A stretch of DNA of 64,000 nt from Streptomyces apocyni. GTDB lineage: Bacteria; Actinomycetota; Actinomycetes; Streptomycetales; Streptomycetaceae. The notes below the pieces were generated by a model. The model was given only the letters and a program-made list of their open reading frames with translations. It was not told where the DNA came from and did not search any database. Positions 43,407 through 52,341 of this stretch are shown one piece after another. The stretch lies in assembly GCF_009739465.1 (NCBI RefSeq), contig NZ_WHOM01000068.1, positions 1-64,000 of the forward strand, read 5' to 3'. Position 1 is the first letter of the stretch; each line of letters begins with the position of its first letter. The translations under genes were made by a program, and so were the position numbers.

Positions 43407-45254
43407 TCAGAAGGTCAGGCTCCAGGAGTCGATGTAGCCAGTGTCACCCCGGTACACATCGCGGACCTGTAGCTTCCAGTCACCGGCCGCGAGTTCCGAA
43501 GAGGCGTCGACCGTGTACGTGGTGTGTACGTCGTCGGCCGAGTCGCCGCTGTTGGAGTTCTTCAGCCGGTACGCGCTGCCGTCCGGGGCGATCAGGTCGA
43601 TGACCAGGTCGCCGCGGTAGGTGTGCACGATGTCCACGCCGACCTTCAGGTCGGACGGCGCGTTGCCGGTCACGCCGCTCACCGCGATCGTGGACACGGA
43701 GGTGGACCTGTCCGAAATGGTGACGTTCGAGTCGTTGGTGAAGGTGCCGCCGTCACCCTCGTCGGGCGTGCCGTCCGTGACCGCCGCGACGGTCTTCGCG
43801 GCGTCGGCGATGCCCGCGCCACAGCCGCCGGAGCAGGTGCCGGGCACCGGGCGGGCGTTGTTCTTGAGCGCGGTCTCGATCTCGGACGGGGTCAGCGAGG
43901 AGTCGGCCGACTTCAGCAGCGCGGCGAGACCCGCGATGTGCGGGGCGGCCATCGACGTGCCCATGTACGGCTCGTAGTTCTCGGAGGACTGGGTGGTCGC
44001 ACCGGAGTTCAGCGTCGAGAGGATGCCGTTCTCGGGGGTGGTGATGGTGCCCGGGGTGTCGTTGGCGCGCCGGGTCTCGCCGCCCGGGGCGGAGATGTCG
44101 ATGCCGCTGCCGTAGTTGGAGTAGAAGGCGCGGTTGCCCTCACGGCTGGTGGCCGCCACGTTGATGACGTTGTCGCAGTTGGCGGGCGTGAAGCCGGACA
44201 CGTCGGCGTTGCTGTTGCCGGCCGCGACGACGACCGACGTGCCGCGCGAGACCGCGCCGTTGATGGCGTTGCGGTAGACGGTCGGGCAGGTCGCGCTGGC
44301 GCCGCCGAGGCTCAGGTTGATGACCTGGGACGGGTTGGGGTTGGCCGGGACGCCCGGCACCGAGCCGCCCGACGCCCAGGTGATGGCGTCGGCGATGTCC
44401 GACGAGGAGCCGCCGCACTTGCCGAGCACGCGTACGTGCTGGGTCTTCGCCCCGTAGGCGACGCCCGCCACACCCTTGTCGTTGTTCGCGCTCGCGGCGA
44501 CGGTGCCCGCGACGTGCGTGCCGTGCCAGGACGAGTTGCTCGCGCGGGAGCCGGTGTAGCACTCGTTGTCGGTGGCGTTCCAGTCGCCTTCGTCCGTCGG
44601 GTCGGCGTCCCGGCCGTTGCCGTCGCGGGCGTCGGCGCTGTCGGAGATGAAGTCGTATCCGGACACGGTGTTCGCGCTCAGATCGCTGTGCGCGGCGTAG
44701 CCGGTGTCGATGACGGCGACGGTGACGCCGCTGCCCGTGGTGGTGTCCCACGCTCCGGGTACGTTCATGCCGCCGGTGGGCTCGAAGAAGTCCCACTGCT
44801 TGGCGTAGTCGGGGTCGTTCGGGGTGACGGCCGTGGGGTACGCGCGGAGGTCGGGCTCGACGGACGCGACGGACGAGTCGGCGCGGAAGGCCTTCATGAC
44901 CTCCGTGACGTCCTTGGCGTTGGCCTTGTCGCCGAGGTCGACCAGCGCGGCGCCGTCGGCCAGTCGGCGTTCGAAGGACAGCTTCTCGCCGGTCTTCTTG
45001 CCCTTCTGGGCGGCGTCGCGCTTCGCCGCGGAGTTCGAACGCGCTTCGTCGGACCGCGACTTGTAGGTCACGATGACCTTCTCGGCGGGTGCGTCCCCGG
45101 GCTCGTCCTGCGCCATGGTCTGGGACGCGGTGGCGGAGGGCTCGGAGGAGGAGCCCGCCTGGTCAGCGAATGCGACGGATGAGGTGGCGGTCACGCCGAG
45201 GATTACGGCGCTGGCGGCCACGACGGATATGAGTCTCCGCCTGGAACCGTTCAA
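43407..45254 (-). CDS. Secreted subtilisin-like serine protease (S8) with P-domain
   Basis: 615 residues from TTG at 45254, chosen because GAAAGGGATCACC precedes it; a longer frame to 45332 has no such site. Signal peptide (about 1-33), then an I9-type pro-peptide (KVIVTYKSRSDEAR...VEPDLRAYP) removed by self-cleavage. The S8 catalytic triad is complete: AVIDTGYAAHSDL (Asp), SSWHGTHVAGT (His) and YMGTSMAAPHIAG (Ser), with oxyanion Asn in AAGNSN. The last 100 residues (VTISDRSTSVSTIAVSG to the end) form a proprotein-convertase-like P-domain, which aids stability and substrate choice. An extracellular protease for nutrition or maturation of other proteins. Confidence 0.93.
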   Translation of the reverse strand: MNGSRRRLISVVAASAVILGVTATSSVAFADQAGSSSEPSATASQTMAQDEPGDAPAEKVIVTYKSRSDEARSNSAAKRDAAQKGKKTGEKLSFERRLADGAALVDLGDKANAKDVTEVMKAFRADSSVASVEPDLRAYPTAVTPNDPDYAKQWDFFEPTGGMNVPGAWDTTTGSGVTVAVIDTGYAAHSDLSANTVSGYDFISDSADARDGNGRDADPTDEGDWNATDNECYTGSRASNSSWHGTHVAGTVAASANNDKGVAGVAYGAKTQHVRVLGKCGGSSSDIADAITWASGGSVPGVPANPNPSQVINLSLGGASATCPTVYRNAINGAVSRGTSVVVAAGNSNADVSGFTPANCDNVINVAATSREGNRAFYSNYGSGIDISAPGGETRRANDTPGTITTPENGILSTLNSGATTQSSENYEPYMGTSMAAPHIAGLAALLKSADSSLTPSEIETALKNNARPVPGTCSGGCGAGIADAAKTVAAVTDGTPDEGDGGTFTNDSNVTISDRSTSVSTIAVSGVTGNAPSDLKVGVDIVHTYRGDLVIDLIAPDGSAYRLKNSNSGDSADDVHTTYTVDASSELAAGDWKLQVRDVYRGDTGYIDSWSLTF

Positions 45255-45640
45255 GGTGATCCCTTTCAGGGCGGCCCCGGCGACTCCCGGAGCAGCGGTC
45301 GGTGCGGAGCGCGGGCGGGCGGCGCGCGGCACTGCGGTGCGTCGTGGGAACGCGGTCCACAGTCCCTCCGGGCCGGGTGAGCCCGTGCGCCGCCGCCCGG
45401 CGCGACGACCCCGTGCACAAGGCCGTCACCGGCCGAAACCCCACATGGCATGCACCTGACACTCACAGGTCAGCGGGGGAACCACCGGTGCGGGAGACAG
45501 TAGGGAAACAGTAGTTGAACGCGATACGGGGAAAACCCTTGCCGAGGCCGAGGGGCCGAAGGGTCGGCTCGGAAGGGTCGGCGTCGAGACTCAGAGACAG
45601 AACAGAACACAAGGGCCGACGCGGGAGGTTAGCGGAGAAC
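45255..45640. other. 386-base intergenic region upstream of the subtilase
   Basis: Holds the protease promoter and leader. An inverted repeat ACCTG-N7-CAGGT at 45454-45470 could be a regulator site. Purine-rich sequence around 45520-45630 contains short GGGTCGG repeats. No gene supported. Confidence 0.4.
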
Positions 45641-46552
45641 TCAGGCTCTCCGCTCCACCTCGGGCCAGAACTCCCGCAGCGTACGCACCATCTCGACGAC
45701 GGCCGGGCGGCGCGCGGCGCCGGTCCGCCACAGCGCGTACAGCCGTCGCACCGGCAGCGGCTCAAGCCTCACCTCCGCCACCCCGTCGGGCAGCGGGCCC
45801 CGGCCGAGCCGGGGGATCACGGCGATGCCCAGGCCCGCGGCGACCAGGGCGGTCAACGTCGGGTTCTCCTCGGCTTGGTGGGCGATGTCCGGTTCGCACC
45901 CGACCTCCCGCATCGTCCGCATCAGCCAGTCATGGCAGACCCGTCCCGGCGGCTGGCAGACCCACCGCTCGTGCCGCAGATCCTCACGGCGTACGGCCTC
46001 CCGGGCGGCCAGCGGGCGAGCGGCGGGCACCAGCAGATCGCAGATGTCCTCGCCGATCAGCGCGTGCTCGACGCCGGGCGGCGCGGGCAGCGGCGCGATG
46101 TCCCAGTCGTGCGCCACGGCCATGTCGACGGCGGCCTTGGCCACCAGGTCGACCGACAGATGCGGGTCGACCTCGCTGAGCCGGGTGTCGAGCGCCGGGT
46201 GCCGCCGGGCGAGATCGGCCAGTACGGCGGGCATCAGCCCGCGTGCGGCGGAGGCGAACGCGGCGATGGTCAGCCGCCCCGACGGCAGCCCGCGGCGCTC
46301 CTCGAGGTCGGTCTCGGCGCGCTCGACGAGGGCCAGCAGCTCCTGTCCGGCGGCGGCCAGTTGGCGGGCCTCGTCGGTGAGCCGTACGCCGCGCCCCTGA
46401 CGTTCGAGCAGCGTGGTACGGGTCTCCCGCTCCAGCTTGGCGATCTGCTGCGACACCGCGGACGGGGTGTAGCCGAGCGCGGCGGCCGCGGCGCCGATGG
46501 TGCCGTGCACGGAGACGGCGTGCAGGGCACGCAGCCGCGACAGATCCAGCAT
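45641..46552 (-). CDS. LysR-family transcriptional regulator
   Basis: 303 residues. N-terminal winged HTH: LRALHAVSVHGTIGAAAAALGYTPSAVSQQIAKLERE with the standard LysR spacing. The C-terminal half is the type-2 periplasmic-binding-like effector domain ending with ALWRTG. It is divergent from the EamA transporter gene (110-base gap), the usual layout in which the LysR protein controls its divergent neighbour in response to a small molecule. A T-N11-A box was not identified with confidence. Confidence 0.93.
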   Translation of the reverse strand: MLDLSRLRALHAVSVHGTIGAAAAALGYTPSAVSQQIAKLERETRTTLLERQGRGVRLTDEARQLAAAGQELLALVERAETDLEERRGLPSGRLTIAAFASAARGLMPAVLADLARRHPALDTRLSEVDPHLSVDLVAKAAVDMAVAHDWDIAPLPAPPGVEHALIGEDICDLLVPAARPLAAREAVRREDLRHERWVCQPPGRVCHDWLMRTMREVGCEPDIAHQAEENPTLTALVAAGLGIAVIPRLGRGPLPDGVAEVRLEPLPVRRLYALWRTGAARRPAVVEMVRTLREFWPEVERRA

Positions 46553-46662
46553 CGACCCCTCCCCGTTCCGCCCGACCGCGCGGAAATCGTAAGCAACGCT
46601 TCATTCAACCATGCAGACATCCGCGCTGGTGCTACATGGTCATCAGCCGGGATGCTCCACGC

Positions 46663-47679
46663 ATGCGCCCTACACACATCGCCCTCGCCGTCGCCGTCGC
46701 CGCCGTCTGGGGTGTCAACTTCGTCGTCATGGAGATCGGCCTGGACCACTTCCCGCCGCTGCTCTTCTCCGCGCTGCGCTTCCTCGTCGCGGCTTTGCCC
46801 GCGGTGTTCTTCGTGGGGCGGCCGTGCGTGGGCTGGAAGTGGATCGTGGGTGTCGGACTGGCGCTGGGGGTAGTCAAGTTCGGGCTGGTCTTCACCGGCA
46901 TGGACGCGGGGATGGGGGCCGGGCTCACCTCGCTGGTGCTCCAGGTGCAAGCGGTGTTCACGGCGCTGTTCGCCTTCGCGCTGCTTGGCGAACGGCCGGG
47001 CGGGGTACGGGCGCTGGGCATGGCCGTCGCGCTCGCCGGGATCGGGGTCGCCGCGTACGACGAGGGGCTCTCCGGCCCGCTGCTCGGCTTCGCCCTGGTG
47101 ATCGCGGCGGCTGCCGCCTGGGGCGTCTCCAATGTGCTGACGCGCAGGGCCGCCCCGCCGGACGCGCTGAACTTCATGGTCTGGGTCAGCGTGGTGCCCG
47201 TACTGCCGCTGCTGCTGATGTCGCTCGCCCTGGAGGGGCCGGGCGAGATCGGCCGGGCGCTGGGCTCGCTGGACTGGGCGGGCGTCGGCGTGATCGTGTA
47301 CGTGGCCTGGATCTCCACCATCTTCGGCTTCGGCGCCTGGGGTTGGCTGCTGCGCCGCCACCCCGCGTCGGCGGTCGCGCCCTTCTCCCTCCTGGTCCCG
47401 GTTTTCGGGATGTCGTCCGCCGCGCTGGTCCTGGGCGAGGGCGTGAGCGGGCTGCGCTGGTGCGCGGCGGCACTGTTGGTGGGCGGGGTGGCGGTGACGT
47501 CGTTGGGGCGCCGCCCGCCGACGGCCACACCTCAGAAGCTCGACGTGTCTATGACAACGTCACAGAATCGCCTCCCCGCATTTACACGACCGTGCCCTAG
47601 CGGTGCCACGCTCCCGGATGACGCAAGGTCAACTCGCGTAGACCCCACGCCCGTCGCGCCGGGTACGGGACACGCGTGA
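46663..47679 (+). CDS. EamA-family (DMT) membrane transporter
   Basis: 338 residues from ATG at 46663, which gives the conserved opening MRPTHIALAVAVAAVWG; ATG at 46636 is earlier. About ten membrane helices in two EamA repeats: GVNFVVMEIGLDHFPP-LLFSALRFLVAALP and, in the second half, AWGVSNVLTRRAAPPDALNFMVW. The family exports amino acids and metabolites (for example YdeD/EamA exports cysteine pathway products). A 44-residue hydrophilic tail follows the last helix and is unusual. The divergent LysR gene is the probable regulator. Confidence 0.9.
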   Translation: MRPTHIALAVAVAAVWGVNFVVMEIGLDHFPPLLFSALRFLVAALPAVFFVGRPCVGWKWIVGVGLALGVVKFGLVFTGMDAGMGAGLTSLVLQVQAVFTALFAFALLGERPGGVRALGMAVALAGIGVAAYDEGLSGPLLGFALVIAAAAAWGVSNVLTRRAAPPDALNFMVWVSVVPVLPLLLMSLALEGPGEIGRALGSLDWAGVGVIVYVAWISTIFGFGAWGWLLRRHPASAVAPFSLLVPVFGMSSAALVLGEGVSGLRWCAAALLVGGVAVTSLGRRPPTATPQKLDVSMTTSQNRLPAFTRPCPSGATLPDDARSTRVDPTPVAPGTGHA

Positions 47680-47701
47680 TCCGGGAAAGGACGCCCCCCA
47701 C

Positions 47702-48541
47702 ATGCCCTCCCCTCACATACGCCCTGCCCCACTCCTGGCCACCGCCGCGGCCCTCGTCGCGATCGTGGTGCCGACCGCCGCCGCGGCGCCGTCGACCGCT
47801 CCCGAAGCCGTCTCCCCCACAGCCGCCGCCTACACCGACTACTACGCCTACGACGACTACTACGACTACTACGACGACGCGTACGGCGAGTCCGGCACAG
47901 CCCTGAAGAACGCCCTGCACGACATCATCGACGACCACACCAAGCTGTCGTACTCCCAGGTCTGGAACGCCCTCAAGACCACCGACGAGGACCCGGACAA
48001 CAGCGCCCACGTCCGCCTGCTCTACAGCGGCGCCTCGCGCAGCAAGTCCCTCAACGGCGGCGACGTGGGCGACTGGAACCGCGAGCACGTCTGGGCCAAG
48101 TCCCACGGCGGCTTCAGCACCTCCACCACCCCCGGCACCGACCTGCACCACCTGCGCCCCACGGACGTCCAGGTCAACAGCATCCGCGGCAACAAGGACT
48201 TCGACTGGGGCGGCAGCCCGGTCAGCGGCGCCCCCGGCAACTACACCGACTCCAACTCCTTCGAGCCCCGCGACGCGGTCAAGGGCGATGTGGCCCGCAT
48301 GATCCTCTATATGGCGGTCCGCTACGAGGGCGACGACGGCTTCGCCGACCTGGAGCCCAACAACCAGGTCAGCAACGGCAGCTCGCCGTACATGGGCCGC
48401 CTGTCCGTGCTCAAGCAGTGGCACCAGGAAGACCCGCCGGACACCTTCGAGCGGAACCGCAACAACCTGATCCACGACCTCTACCAGCACAACCGCAACC
48501 CGTTCATCGACCACCCCGAGTGGGTCGAGTCGATCTGGTAA
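47702..48541 (+). CDS. Secreted endonuclease I-family nuclease
   Basis: 279 residues; signal peptide about 1-29. Between it and the catalytic domain lies an odd Tyr/Asp-rich linker (YTDYYAYDDYYDYYDD, about residues 44-59). The Endonuclease_1 domain has NREHVWAKSHGGF and TDLHHLRPTDVQVNSIRGNKDFD, the beta-beta-alpha metal site (His, Asn, His) of this non-specific DNase family. It would degrade extracellular DNA for phosphate and nucleosides. Its 3' end runs into a 19-base tandem repeat. Confidence 0.92.
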   Translation: MPSPHIRPAPLLATAAALVAIVVPTAAAAPSTAPEAVSPTAAAYTDYYAYDDYYDYYDDAYGESGTALKNALHDIIDDHTKLSYSQVWNALKTTDEDPDNSAHVRLLYSGASRSKSLNGGDVGDWNREHVWAKSHGGFSTSTTPGTDLHHLRPTDVQVNSIRGNKDFDWGGSPVSGAPGNYTDSNSFEPRDAVKGDVARMILYMAVRYEGDDGFADLEPNNQVSNGSSPYMGRLSVLKQWHQEDPPDTFERNRNNLIHDLYQHNRNPFIDHPEWVESIW

Positions 48542-48562
48542 CCCGCCTGCGCCCTCACAAGC

Positions 48563-48619
48563 GCGTGAGGGCCTCACAGGTGCGTGAGGGCCTCACAGGT
48601 GCGTGAGGGCCTCACAGGT
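48563..48619. repeat. Three tandem copies of a 19-base palindromic unit
   Basis: Unit GCGTGAGGGCCTCACAGGT at 48563-48581, 48582-48600, 48601-48619, identical. Each contains GTGAGG-G-CCTCAC, so the array can fold as three hairpins, probably terminating both convergent genes. The last copy contains the stop codon of the TPP enzyme gene. Confidence 0.85.
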
Positions 48620-50300
48620 GCGTGGGAGCGAACATCCTCAGTACGGCCGGGAGCACCACGACCGAAGGGCCGGGCGCCGAGAGCGCCTTCGCCAGGTCGT
48701 CCGTGAGGGTCTCCGGGGATGTACGGACCGCGGGCACCCCGAACGACTCCGCGAGCGCCACGAAGTCGGGGCGGGTCAGGTCCGTACCGGTCGTGTCGTC
48801 GTAGGTGTCGGTCATGTACTCGCGGAGGATGCCGTAGCCACCGTCGTCGACGATCAGCCAGGTGACCGGCAGGTCGTGCTGGCGGGCGGTGGCGAGTTCG
48901 GCGACGGAGTACAGGGCGCCGCCGTCGCCGGAGACGGCGAGTACGGGATGCGTCGGGTCGGCGATCGCGGCGCCGAGCGCGGCGGGGAAGGCGTAGCCGA
49001 GGCCGCCCGCGCCCTGGGCTGAGTGCATGGTGTTGGGGCGGCGGGCGTCGAAGGCGGACCAGGCCCAGTAGGCCAGGATCGTCATGTCCCAGAAGGTGGG
49101 GGCCGGGTCCGGGACCGCGGACCGGATCGAGGCCAGGAGCTGTTGCTCCAGGGTGAGGTCCTGGGCGGCGATCCGGTCGCGGACGCGGCTGAGGACAGTG
49201 CGTACCCGCTCGGGTGCGGCCGGGTCGGGGCGCTGCTGCCCGTCGAGCGTCTCCAGGAGCGCGGTGAGCGCGAGTCGGGCGTCCGCGTGGATGCCGAGCG
49301 CCGGGTGGTTGGCCTCCAGCTTTCCGGCGTCGGCCTCGACCTGGATGATCCGGCCGCGTGGCTGGAAGGTGCGGTAGTTGGAGGACAGTTCGCCAAGGCC
49401 CGAGCCGATGACCAGCAGGACGTCCGCGTCTTCGAGGAAGTCAGTGGTGTGGCGGTCCTCCAGCCAGGACTGGAGCGAGAGCGGGTGCTGCCAGGGGAAG
49501 GCGCCCTTGCCACCGAAGGTGGTAACGACGGGGGCGTTCAGCTGCTCGGCCAGGGTGCGCAGCTTGCGTGCGGCGTCGGCGCGTACGACTCCGCCGCCCG
49601 CGATGATCGCCGGGCGTTCGGCGTGTGCGAGCAGGTGCGCGGCGAGGGCCGTCAGTTCGGGCCTGGGCGGCAGCTCATCGGGGGTCGCGTCGGGTGCGTT
49701 GACAACCGGAAGCTGGGTCGGCGCGGCCAGTACGTCCTGCGGGATCTCCACCCATACGGGGCCGTGCGGGGCCGTCAGCGCGGACTGCCAGGCGGCGGCG
49801 ATCGCGGACGGGATCTGGGACTGGGTGCGGGCGGTGTGGACGGACTTCACCACGTCGCGGAAGGACGCCTGCTGGTCGCGGAGTTCGTGCAGATAGCCGT
49901 GGCGGCCGCCGCCGAGCCCCGCGGCCGGGACCTGGCTGCTGATCGCCAGGACCGGCGACGAGGCGGCCGCGGCCTCCTGAAGCGCGGCCAGCGAGGTCAG
50001 CGCGCCGGGGCCGGTGGAGAGCAGCAGGGGCGCCGCCTCGCCGGTGATGCGGCCGTAGCCGTCGGCGGCGAAGGCGGCGTTGTTCTCGACGCGCAGGCCC
50101 ACGTACGAGAGCGCGGAGCGGCGTAGTGCGTCGAACAGGCTCAGAGCGTGCTGCCCCGGGAGCCCGAAGACGGTCGTGGCGCCGAGGCCGCGCAGGGTCT
50201 CGATCACCAGGTCACCGCCGGTGCGGCCGGGCGGCGGGTTGAGGGCCGCCTCGGTCTGCCGGGCCGTGGGCCTGAGCACCAGGTCGTGGTCGTGCGTCAC
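48612..50300 (-). CDS. Thiamine-diphosphate-dependent enzyme (acetolactate-synthase-like; possible 2-ketoarginine decarboxylase)
   Basis: 562 residues from GTG at 50300 (GGAGCGAG upstream). Three TPP domains: VFGLPGQHALSLFDAL and the catalytic Glu region RVENNAAFAADGYGR; the central PAIIAGGGVVRADA domain; and the GDG-type motif AVSGDGGALYSVAELATA with Asn-like tail at VDDGGYGIL. It is the usual length of ILVB-type and AruI-type enzymes. It lies in an operon with a ureohydrolase 51 bases upstream. In Pseudomonas the pair AruI (2-ketoarginine decarboxylase) and GbuA (4-guanidinobutyrase) has the same composition, so an arginine transaminase pathway role is likely. True acetolactate synthase would need IlvN, absent here. 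Confidence 0.88.
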   Translation of the reverse strand: MTHDHDLVLRPTARQTEAALNPPPGRTGGDLVIETLRGLGATTVFGLPGQHALSLFDALRRSALSYVGLRVENNAAFAADGYGRITGEAAPLLLSTGPGALTSLAALQEAAAASSPVLAISSQVPAAGLGGGRHGYLHELRDQQASFRDVVKSVHTARTQSQIPSAIAAAWQSALTAPHGPVWVEIPQDVLAAPTQLPVVNAPDATPDELPPRPELTALAAHLLAHAERPAIIAGGGVVRADAARKLRTLAEQLNAPVVTTFGGKGAFPWQHPLSLQSWLEDRHTTDFLEDADVLLVIGSGLGELSSNYRTFQPRGRIIQVEADAGKLEANHPALGIHADARLALTALLETLDGQQRPDPAAPERVRTVLSRVRDRIAAQDLTLEQQLLASIRSAVPDPAPTFWDMTILAYWAWSAFDARRPNTMHSAQGAGGLGYAFPAALGAAIADPTHPVLAVSGDGGALYSVAELATARQHDLPVTWLIVDDGGYGILREYMTDTYDDTTGTDLTRPDFVALAESFGVPAVRTSPETLTDDLAKALSAPGPSVVVLPAVLRMFAPTHL

Positions 50301-50351
50301 TGCTCGCTCCGTACGTGCGGGTTGCCAGGGCCGTCCCTGGGGGCGTCTCCC

Positions 50352-51326
50352 CTAGCCCCGGCTCTCCGCGATCTGGCGGCTCATGATCGTGGTCAGCTCG
50401 TACGCCGTGTGCGAGGCCGCGACCGAGGTGATCTCCGCGTGATCGTACGCGGGCGCCACCTCGACGACATCCGCGGAGACCAGGTTGCACGACGACAGGC
50501 CGCGCAGGATCTCCAGGAGCTCGCGCGAGGTCAGGCCGCCCGCCTCGGGGGTGCCGGTACCGGGGGCGTGCGCCGGGTCCAGGACGTCGATGTCGATCGA
50601 GATGTACAGCGGACGGTCGCCGATGCGCTGGCGGAGCTGGTCCGCGACCTCGTCCACGCCGCGCCGCATGACGTCGGCCGAGGTGACGATGCCGAAGCCC
50701 ATCTTCTCGTCGTCGTCGAGGTCCTGCTTGCCGTACAGCGGGCCGCGCGTGCCGACATGCGAGAGCGCCTCGGTGTCGAGGATGCCCTCCTCGACGGCGC
50801 GGCGGAACGGGGTGCCGTGGGTGTACTCGGCGCCGAAGTAGGTGTCCCAGGTGTCCAGGTGCGCGTCGAAGTGCAGCAGCGCGACCGGGCCGTGCTTCTT
50901 GGCGACCGAGCGCAGCAGCGGCAGCGCGATGGTGTGGTCGCCGCCGAGCGTCATCATCCGGGCACCGGTGGCGAGCAGCTCGTCGGCCGCGCCCTCGACG
51001 GTCTCCACGGCCTCGTTGATGTTGAACGGGTTGGCCGCGATGTCTCCGGCGTCCGCGACCTGCGCGAGCGCGAAGGGCGAGGCGTCCTGAGCCGGGTTGT
51101 ACGGGCGCAGGAGGCGGGACGCCTCACGGATGGCGTTGCCGCCGAAGCGGGCACCGGGGCGGTAGGAGACGCCCGAGTCGAAGGGCACACCGACGACCGC
51201 GACATCCGCGCGCCCGCCGACCTCGTCGAGCCGGGGCAGCCGCGCGAAGGTCGCGGGTCCCGCGTAACGCGGGATACGGGAGGAGTCGACGGGGCCACGC
51301 GGCTGGGAGTAGGTGGGTGTGCTCAT
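50352..51326 (-). CDS. speB: Ureohydrolase: agmatinase or 4-guanidinobutyrase
   Basis: About 324 residues from ATG at 51326; the longer frame to 51626 is non-coding repeat. Binuclear Mn site residues are complete: GGDHTIALP, LHFDAHLDTWD and SIDIDVLDPAHAPG with the downstream GTPEAGGL. It hydrolyses a guanidino compound to urea and an amine. Agmatinase (agmatine to putrescine) is the usual annotation, but the TPP enzyme in the same operon makes 4-guanidinobutyrate an equally good substrate. Symbol speB is by family only. Confidence 0.85.
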   Translation of the reverse strand: MSTPTYSQPRGPVDSSRIPRYAGPATFARLPRLDEVGGRADVAVVGVPFDSGVSYRPGARFGGNAIREASRLLRPYNPAQDASPFALAQVADAGDIAANPFNINEAVETVEGAADELLATGARMMTLGGDHTIALPLLRSVAKKHGPVALLHFDAHLDTWDTYFGAEYTHGTPFRRAVEEGILDTEALSHVGTRGPLYGKQDLDDDEKMGFGIVTSADVMRRGVDEVADQLRQRIGDRPLYISIDIDVLDPAHAPGTGTPEAGGLTSRELLEILRGLSSCNLVSADVVEVAPAYDHAEITSVAASHTAYELTTIMSRQIAESRG

Positions 51327-51420
51327 GGTTTCGAGCGTAAAACGGGGCTGCGGATTTCGTATTTGTACGTTCCTTGGAGGGTGGCGGGCGGATCTGGACA
51401 CTCCGGCCAAGATTCGGCGC

Positions 51421-51480
51421 TCGGCTCCGCTCGGCTCCGCTCGGCTCCGCTCGGCTCCACTCGGCTCCACTCGGCTCCGC
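51421..51480. repeat. Six tandem copies of a 10-base unit
   Basis: TCGGCTCC(G/A)C repeated six times between the divergent ureohydrolase and phosphatase-like genes. No regulatory motif evident. Confidence 0.85.
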
Positions 51481-51531
51481 GCTGGTCCAGGGTTCGGGAC
51501 AGGCCGGTCCGCCCGGTTGCCTGACGGCACA

Positions 51532-52326
51532 ATGGACCCTATGCCGATACCAAGCCGCGCCGCCCTGGTCGACCATCTCGTCCGCACGCGTATCGCGGGC
51601 GCCGTCGCCACTCCGCGCGACAACAACCTCTCCCACTACCGCAAGCTGGCCAACGGCGACCGCAACTTCTGGCTGGGCCTGGAGTTCGGCGACCGCTGGT
51701 GTGACGAGCAGGACGTACTGGCGGTGATGGCGGAGCGCTGCGGGGTGAACGACGACCCGGAGTTCCGGCACGGCCAGGACACCATCGACCCGGAGCTGAC
51801 GGTGGACGCCCTGGAGCGGATGGCGGCCCGGCTGCGCAAGGCGGCCGCGGGCCGCGAGCGGGTGCTGTTCGCGACCGGGCACCCCGGCGGGCTGCTCGAC
51901 GTACACCGGGCGACGGCGGACGCGCTGCGCCGCGCGGGCTGCGAGATCGTGCGCATCCCTGGCGGCCTGACGGCGGACGAGGCCTCGGTCTTCCAGTTCG
52001 CCGACGTCGCGGTGCTGGAGCGCGGGGCGACCCTGTGGCACACCCACTCACCCGAGCCGATGAACGCGATCCTCGACGGCCTGGAGCGCGAGGGCAGGCC
52101 GCAGCCCGATCTGGTGGTCGCCGACCACGGCTGGGCGGGCCGGGCCGGGCAGCGCGGCCTGGACTCCGTCGGTTACGCGGACTCCAACGACCCGGCGCTG
52201 TTCCTGGCCGAGGCGGAGGGCACTCTCCAGGTCACGGTCCCCCTCGACGACCACGTCACGGACCCGCGCTTCTACGACCCGATGACGGCGTATCTGCTGG
52301 ACGCGGCGGGGCTTGAGGTGCCGTAG
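51532..52326 (+). CDS. Phosphatase-like hypothetical protein
   Basis: 264 residues from ATG at 51532 (second ATG at 51541). Conserved-looking segments: RDNNLSHYRKLANGD, FATGHPGGLLDVHRATADALRRAG, ATLWHTHSPEPMNAIL and LVVADHGWAGRAGQRG. Proteins of this Streptomyces group are labelled phosphatases in databases; I see acidic/His clusters (HTHS, ADHGW) consistent with a metal phosphoesterase but no HAD DxD motif. Soluble, no signal. Substrate unknown. Divergent from the ureohydrolase. Confidence 0.65.
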   Translation: MDPMPIPSRAALVDHLVRTRIAGAVATPRDNNLSHYRKLANGDRNFWLGLEFGDRWCDEQDVLAVMAERCGVNDDPEFRHGQDTIDPELTVDALERMAARLRKAAAGRERVLFATGHPGGLLDVHRATADALRRAGCEIVRIPGGLTADEASVFQFADVAVLERGATLWHTHSPEPMNAILDGLEREGRPQPDLVVADHGWAGRAGQRGLDSVGYADSNDPALFLAEAEGTLQVTVPLDDHVTDPRFYDPMTAYLLDAAGLEVP

Positions 52327-52341
52327 CCGACTGGGGGGTGG

